NCBI GenBank assembly: GCA_032622095.1
Contig: CP136062.1
Location: 33,418,918 to 33,482,917 of the forward strand
Reading direction: 5' to 3'
Length of the DNA: 64,000 bases
Source: Siphonodentalium dalli
Taxonomy: Eukaryota; Mollusca; Scaphopoda; Gadilida; Siphonodentaliidae
In this document: positions 60,301 through 64,000 of the stretch, piece after piece
Layout of the letters: each line of letters starts with the position of its first letter
How positions within the stretch are numbered: position 1 is the first letter of the stretch
Translations under genes and position numbers: made by a program
Notes under the pieces: generated by a model
What the model saw: only the letters and a program-made list of their open reading frames with translations
Told to the model about the DNA's origin: nothing
Databases searched by the model: none

Positions 60301-61276
60301 TCCCTTGATCAAGTAAACGAAATAACCTGTCACGATAGTGTGTGGATAATTCGATAATAAATTTTTTTCAGTGTTGGTATCTTTTAATAAGTATATAAAT
60401 ATTATGGTTTACATATGCATATACATGTTAAGCGCAATTATTTTACAAAGACGGGGGATCCGGACTGGGAAACTCGTGGTTAATAAATGTACAGTAACGA
60501 CATGGAGACCTCACGGGTACTAAATTTACAGAAATGACCAGGGGGCCTCGCTTTTTTGATTATTTCCTTTTCACATAACTTTGATCATACAATGATTAAA
60601 TTAAATATTATTATGAAATATAAATCATAACACGAAATTTGTATGTGTTCTCTGGGTTTCTGCTATCTTTTATTTTCCTACTCTTTATGACTATATCAGA
60701 AACTGCCTATACAGCAGAGTGCTCTACCTAAATATATGTGACACTTATCGGTTTGTAACTTGAAAAGTGGTGGTGTGGTAGGATCCACATCATATATTAC
60801 TTAAATAACAACGTATAGGGTTGTATGAGCACATATACCCACATATACATATATATATAGATACTGTACTTGTGCGCGTATATATCAACCCATTGATATT
60901 ACTAGGCCATATAAATAGCGTTTTACTAATATATATTACGTTTTATATGGAATACACTGTATAACCCTTTCCGTGTCACGCATATGTAATTGTTTCCAAA
61001 CTTGCGGGGGACTATACTATATACCACTTTATATAGACCGTACATTTTGCACCGACCGGTATCAATTGTGTGTAAAATTCTTATGACAAATGCGTTCTTA
61101 GCCGTTTTACTTTTTTCTTTAGTTGACTTTCAAAATGGCCTTCTGGTCCACCTACCAGCACATTACTTTGACTTTTCTCTGTCTTTCTGGTGTGCTAGGT
61201 GTGGGGTCGCTAACCTTGACAGTTCTGCTACCTGGTCAGACACCCCCTTACCTTATATGGTTACACATAAAAGCAT
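57400..61276 (+). repeat. Segmental duplication block A, copy 2 (A')
   Basis: Direct copy of 50713-54570. Its right end joins straight into array 2: ACATAAAAGCAT is followed by CAGTGCCGTGGGTTCATAG, whereas copy 1 continues TATATTATCG. The junction shares CAT with the array variant ACATCAGTGCCG. Similarity is high throughout, so the duplication is recent or an assembly redundancy. Confidence 0.93.
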
Positions 61277-62640
61277 CAGTGCCGTGGGTTCATAGACGTC
61301 TGAAGCGACGGTTTAGAGATTACATCAGTGCCGTGGGTTCATAGACGTCTGAAGCGACGGTTTAGAGATTACATTAGTGACGTAGGTTCATAGACGTCTG
61401 AAGCGACGGTTTAGAGATTACATTAGTGACGTAGGTTCATAGATGTCTGAAGCGACGGTTTAGAGATTACATTAGTGACGTAGGTTCATAGACGTCTGAA
61501 GCGACGGTTTAGAGATTACATTAGTGACGTAGGTTCATAGACGTCTGAAGCGACGGTTTAGAGATTACATTAGTGACGTAGGTTCATAGACGTCTGAAGC
61601 GACGGTTTAGAGATTACATTAGTGACGTAGGTTCATAGACGTCTGAAGCGACGGTTTAGAGATTACATTAGTGACGTAGGTTCATAGACGTCTGAAGCGA
61701 CGGTTTAGAGATTACATTAGTGACGTAGGTTCATAGACGTCTGAAGCGACGGTTTAGAGATTACATCATTGACGTAGTTTCATAGACGTCTGAAGCGACG
61801 GTTTAGAGATTACATTAGTGACGTAGGTTCATAGACGTCTGAAGCGACGGTTTAGAGATTACATTAGTGACGTAGGTTCATAGACGTCTGAAGCGACGGT
61901 TTAGAGATTACATTAGTGACGTAGGTTCATAGACGTCTGAAGCGACGGTTTAGAGATTACATTAGTGACGTAGGTTCATAGACGTCTGAAGCGACGGTTT
62001 AGAGATTACATTAGTGACGTAGGTTCATAGACGTCTGAAGCGACGGTTTAGAGATTACATTAGTGACGTAGGTTCATAGACGTCTGAAGCGACGGTTTAG
62101 AGATCACATTAGTGACGTAGGTTCATAGACGTCTGAAGCGACGGTTTAGAGATTACATTAGTGACGTAGGTTCATAGACGTCTGAAGCGACGGTTTAGAG
62201 ATTACATTAGTGACGTAGGTTCATAGACGTCTGAAGCGACGGTTTAGAGATTACATTAGTGACGTAGGTTCATAGACGTCTGAAGCGACGGTTTAGAGAT
62301 TACATCATTGACGTAGTTTCATAGACGTCTGAAGCGACGGTTTAGAGATTACATTAGTGACGTAGGTTCATAGACGTCTGAAGCGACGGATTAGAGATTA
62401 CATTAGTGACGTAGGTTCATAGACGTCTGAAGCGACGGTTTATAGATTACATTAGTGACGTAGGTTCATAGACGTCTGAAGCGACGGTTTAGAGATTACA
62501 TTAGTGACGTAGGTTCATAGACGTCTGAAGCGACGGTTTAGAGATTACATTAGTGACGTAGGTTCATAGACGTCTGAAGCGACGGTTTGGAGATTACATT
62601 AGTGACGTATAGATTCCAGGACCTGAACCTCTGAAGCGAC
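61277..62640 (+). repeat. 49-bp tandem array 2, homogeneous, about 28 units
   Basis: Same unit as array 1 but with very few variants (single-base changes, and two units with ACATCATTGACGTAGTTTC). A ten-unit pattern is suggested by that variant recurring at about 61765 and 62302. Every unit holds TGACGTA. Confidence 0.95.
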
Positions 62641-64000
62641 GGTTTAGAGGACACATTCGTGAGATTCCTGGAGCTGGAATGTAAGTGAGTGTTTAGTGAA
62701 GCGTTTTTCAACGCCACGCCCATTATGAATTCATGACATTAAGCACGAGAGAGAAAAACTGGAATCATATAGAGTGCGTTTGTTTTTAAATAAGATGACC
62801 ACATAACATTTATATTTACGGTAGCGTAGAGCGGCCTTCTCCAACTATGTTACTATCTTGTTTAAACAATCTAGGCTAGTGGAAGCGGAGGTATTATAAG
62901 TGGTAATAGCATTTGCCCTCAATTGTCTGTAAAAGTGTTTGTGTTATATACCACGATCCTTAAAAATTAGACAACTAAATATTTATAAACTAAACTAAGT
63001 TAGTAACAGAAATGGATGTGGCTGTTCTTCGTTGTCGTAAATATCAGTATTGCATCCGTGTTTCCTGTGGAGAATGGAATACATGTGCTGTTAATATATG
63101 AGCTGTTTCTGCTTAAAGGGATGGGCGGCCTTCGTCGTAGGTTATAATTTAGAAATAACATTTATCAAGTTATGCGCGATTTGAATGCTATTGCACTCAG
63201 AAAAATCCACAAAAATATATACTAATAGTATAGCATAATGATGACACGAATGCGATATTATTCACAAAACACGCTTTGTGTCAATGTTGTTTAATTTCTC
63301 GCAAAAAAACGCAGTGAATTGTTTATAAGCAGAATCACGATATTGCGTCATTTCCTTATTTGGATTCCCGTGCATTATACGTCGGTTGTAAAACCCCCAA
63401 TTTGGTGCATCTACGACTTACAACTCACTATAGTATCATTTGTAAATTACTTATTTGGTATGTATTACCATATATAGATATGTGACATCATTACCATAAG
63501 TTAGAATAAAATACTAACTGGTTTGAAAAATATTCATCTCCTTGTAAGAACAATTATATTATGTACAAGTTTTCTGTCTGATCATTTCCCAATCATGAAG
63601 TAACGTGGATTTGCTGGATTTTGAAAACACAGCGGGTAAAATGTGCCGATTAAAATAAAATTTGGCGCGATTTGAATGCGATTGCACTCAGAAAAATATC
63701 TTGGTCATGGATATTGGGAGTCATTTTGACTATACCAGTACCATCCCACGGGTCATCATGACTAATCCTCAGGTAGTCAACCTGACAATGAAAAAAATAT
63801 ATATAAGTAGACCTTTAGCTACTGAACATGAGCTACGTTGTATAACTCATAACTTATTGTATTTAAAGTGACACATAAACTATAACATTACCATTCAGCG
63901 GCATATTTTAGCCCTGCACTTATGGTACCGGTACGAGGTTTATAGTACAAACGAAAAATCGAAACAATTGTGCTTCCGGTGTATGACCCACGTGTGTTTG
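62605..64000 (+). repeat. Segmental duplication block B, copy 2 (B'), runs off the window
   Basis: Direct copy of 48654-50049 with scattered base changes and a few indels (for example GAGAGAGAAAAACTGG at 62748). It follows array 2 exactly as B follows array 1. Whether another A block lies beyond 64000 cannot be seen. Confidence 0.93.

Noticed and set aside
61277-62640. CRISPR array from regular 49-bp periodicity
   Set aside because: The whole 49-bp unit is conserved, leaving no spacer; it is a minisatellite.

Overview
The window looks like intergenic DNA from an animal genome, most likely a lophotrochozoan and possibly a mollusc. It has one intact gene: an intronless rhodopsin-type peptide GPCR at 16325-17713, closest by motif to the GPR83 family, with a candidate 5'UTR splice acceptor and a candidate poly(A) signal. 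There are no bacterial-style operons and no ribosome binding sites. The animal assignment rests on the receptor. The mollusc guess rests on repeat style (foldback MITEs, a (TCTG)n/core-repeat/Helitron-end composite, abundant minisatellites) and is an inference.

Layout. 1-3709 is mostly anonymous AT-rich DNA. 3710-5573 is a roughly 20-bp minisatellite that is open in all three minus frames. 6772-9876 holds a degenerate roughly 100-bp array, one copy of an inverted 0.5-kb repeat, and a dispersed repeat interrupted by a 213-bp foldback MITE (TA target) and a 408-bp TTAA-flanked MITE. Uninterrupted relatives at 9410-9880 and 12110-12345 serve as empty sites. 10798-20593 contains the GPCR and five members of a MITE family built on a 69-bp near-perfect hairpin. 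One member carries a nested 879-bp hAT-type element with a perfect 8-bp target duplication. 22472-25621 carries further foldbacks. 25728-27380 is two abutting minisatellites, 30433-32199 a mixed 21/29/36-bp array, 35295-37959 a candidate Helitron-like element, and 38626-39505 a 44-bp array of twenty units. Two more hairpin MITEs lie at 40125-40536 and 43927-44385.

From 47195 to the end the sequence is dominated by a large direct duplication. A 49-bp repeat array plus flank (block B) and a 3.9-kb block A at 50713-54570 recur as A' (57400-61276), a second, more homogeneous 49-bp array (61277-62640) and B' (62612 to the window edge).

Nothing here forms a gene pathway. The biology is the receptor gene plus an unusually rich record of MITE modularity, nested transposition, palindrome arm homogenisation and tandem-repeat birth. 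Identities between copies were judged by eye, not by computed alignment.
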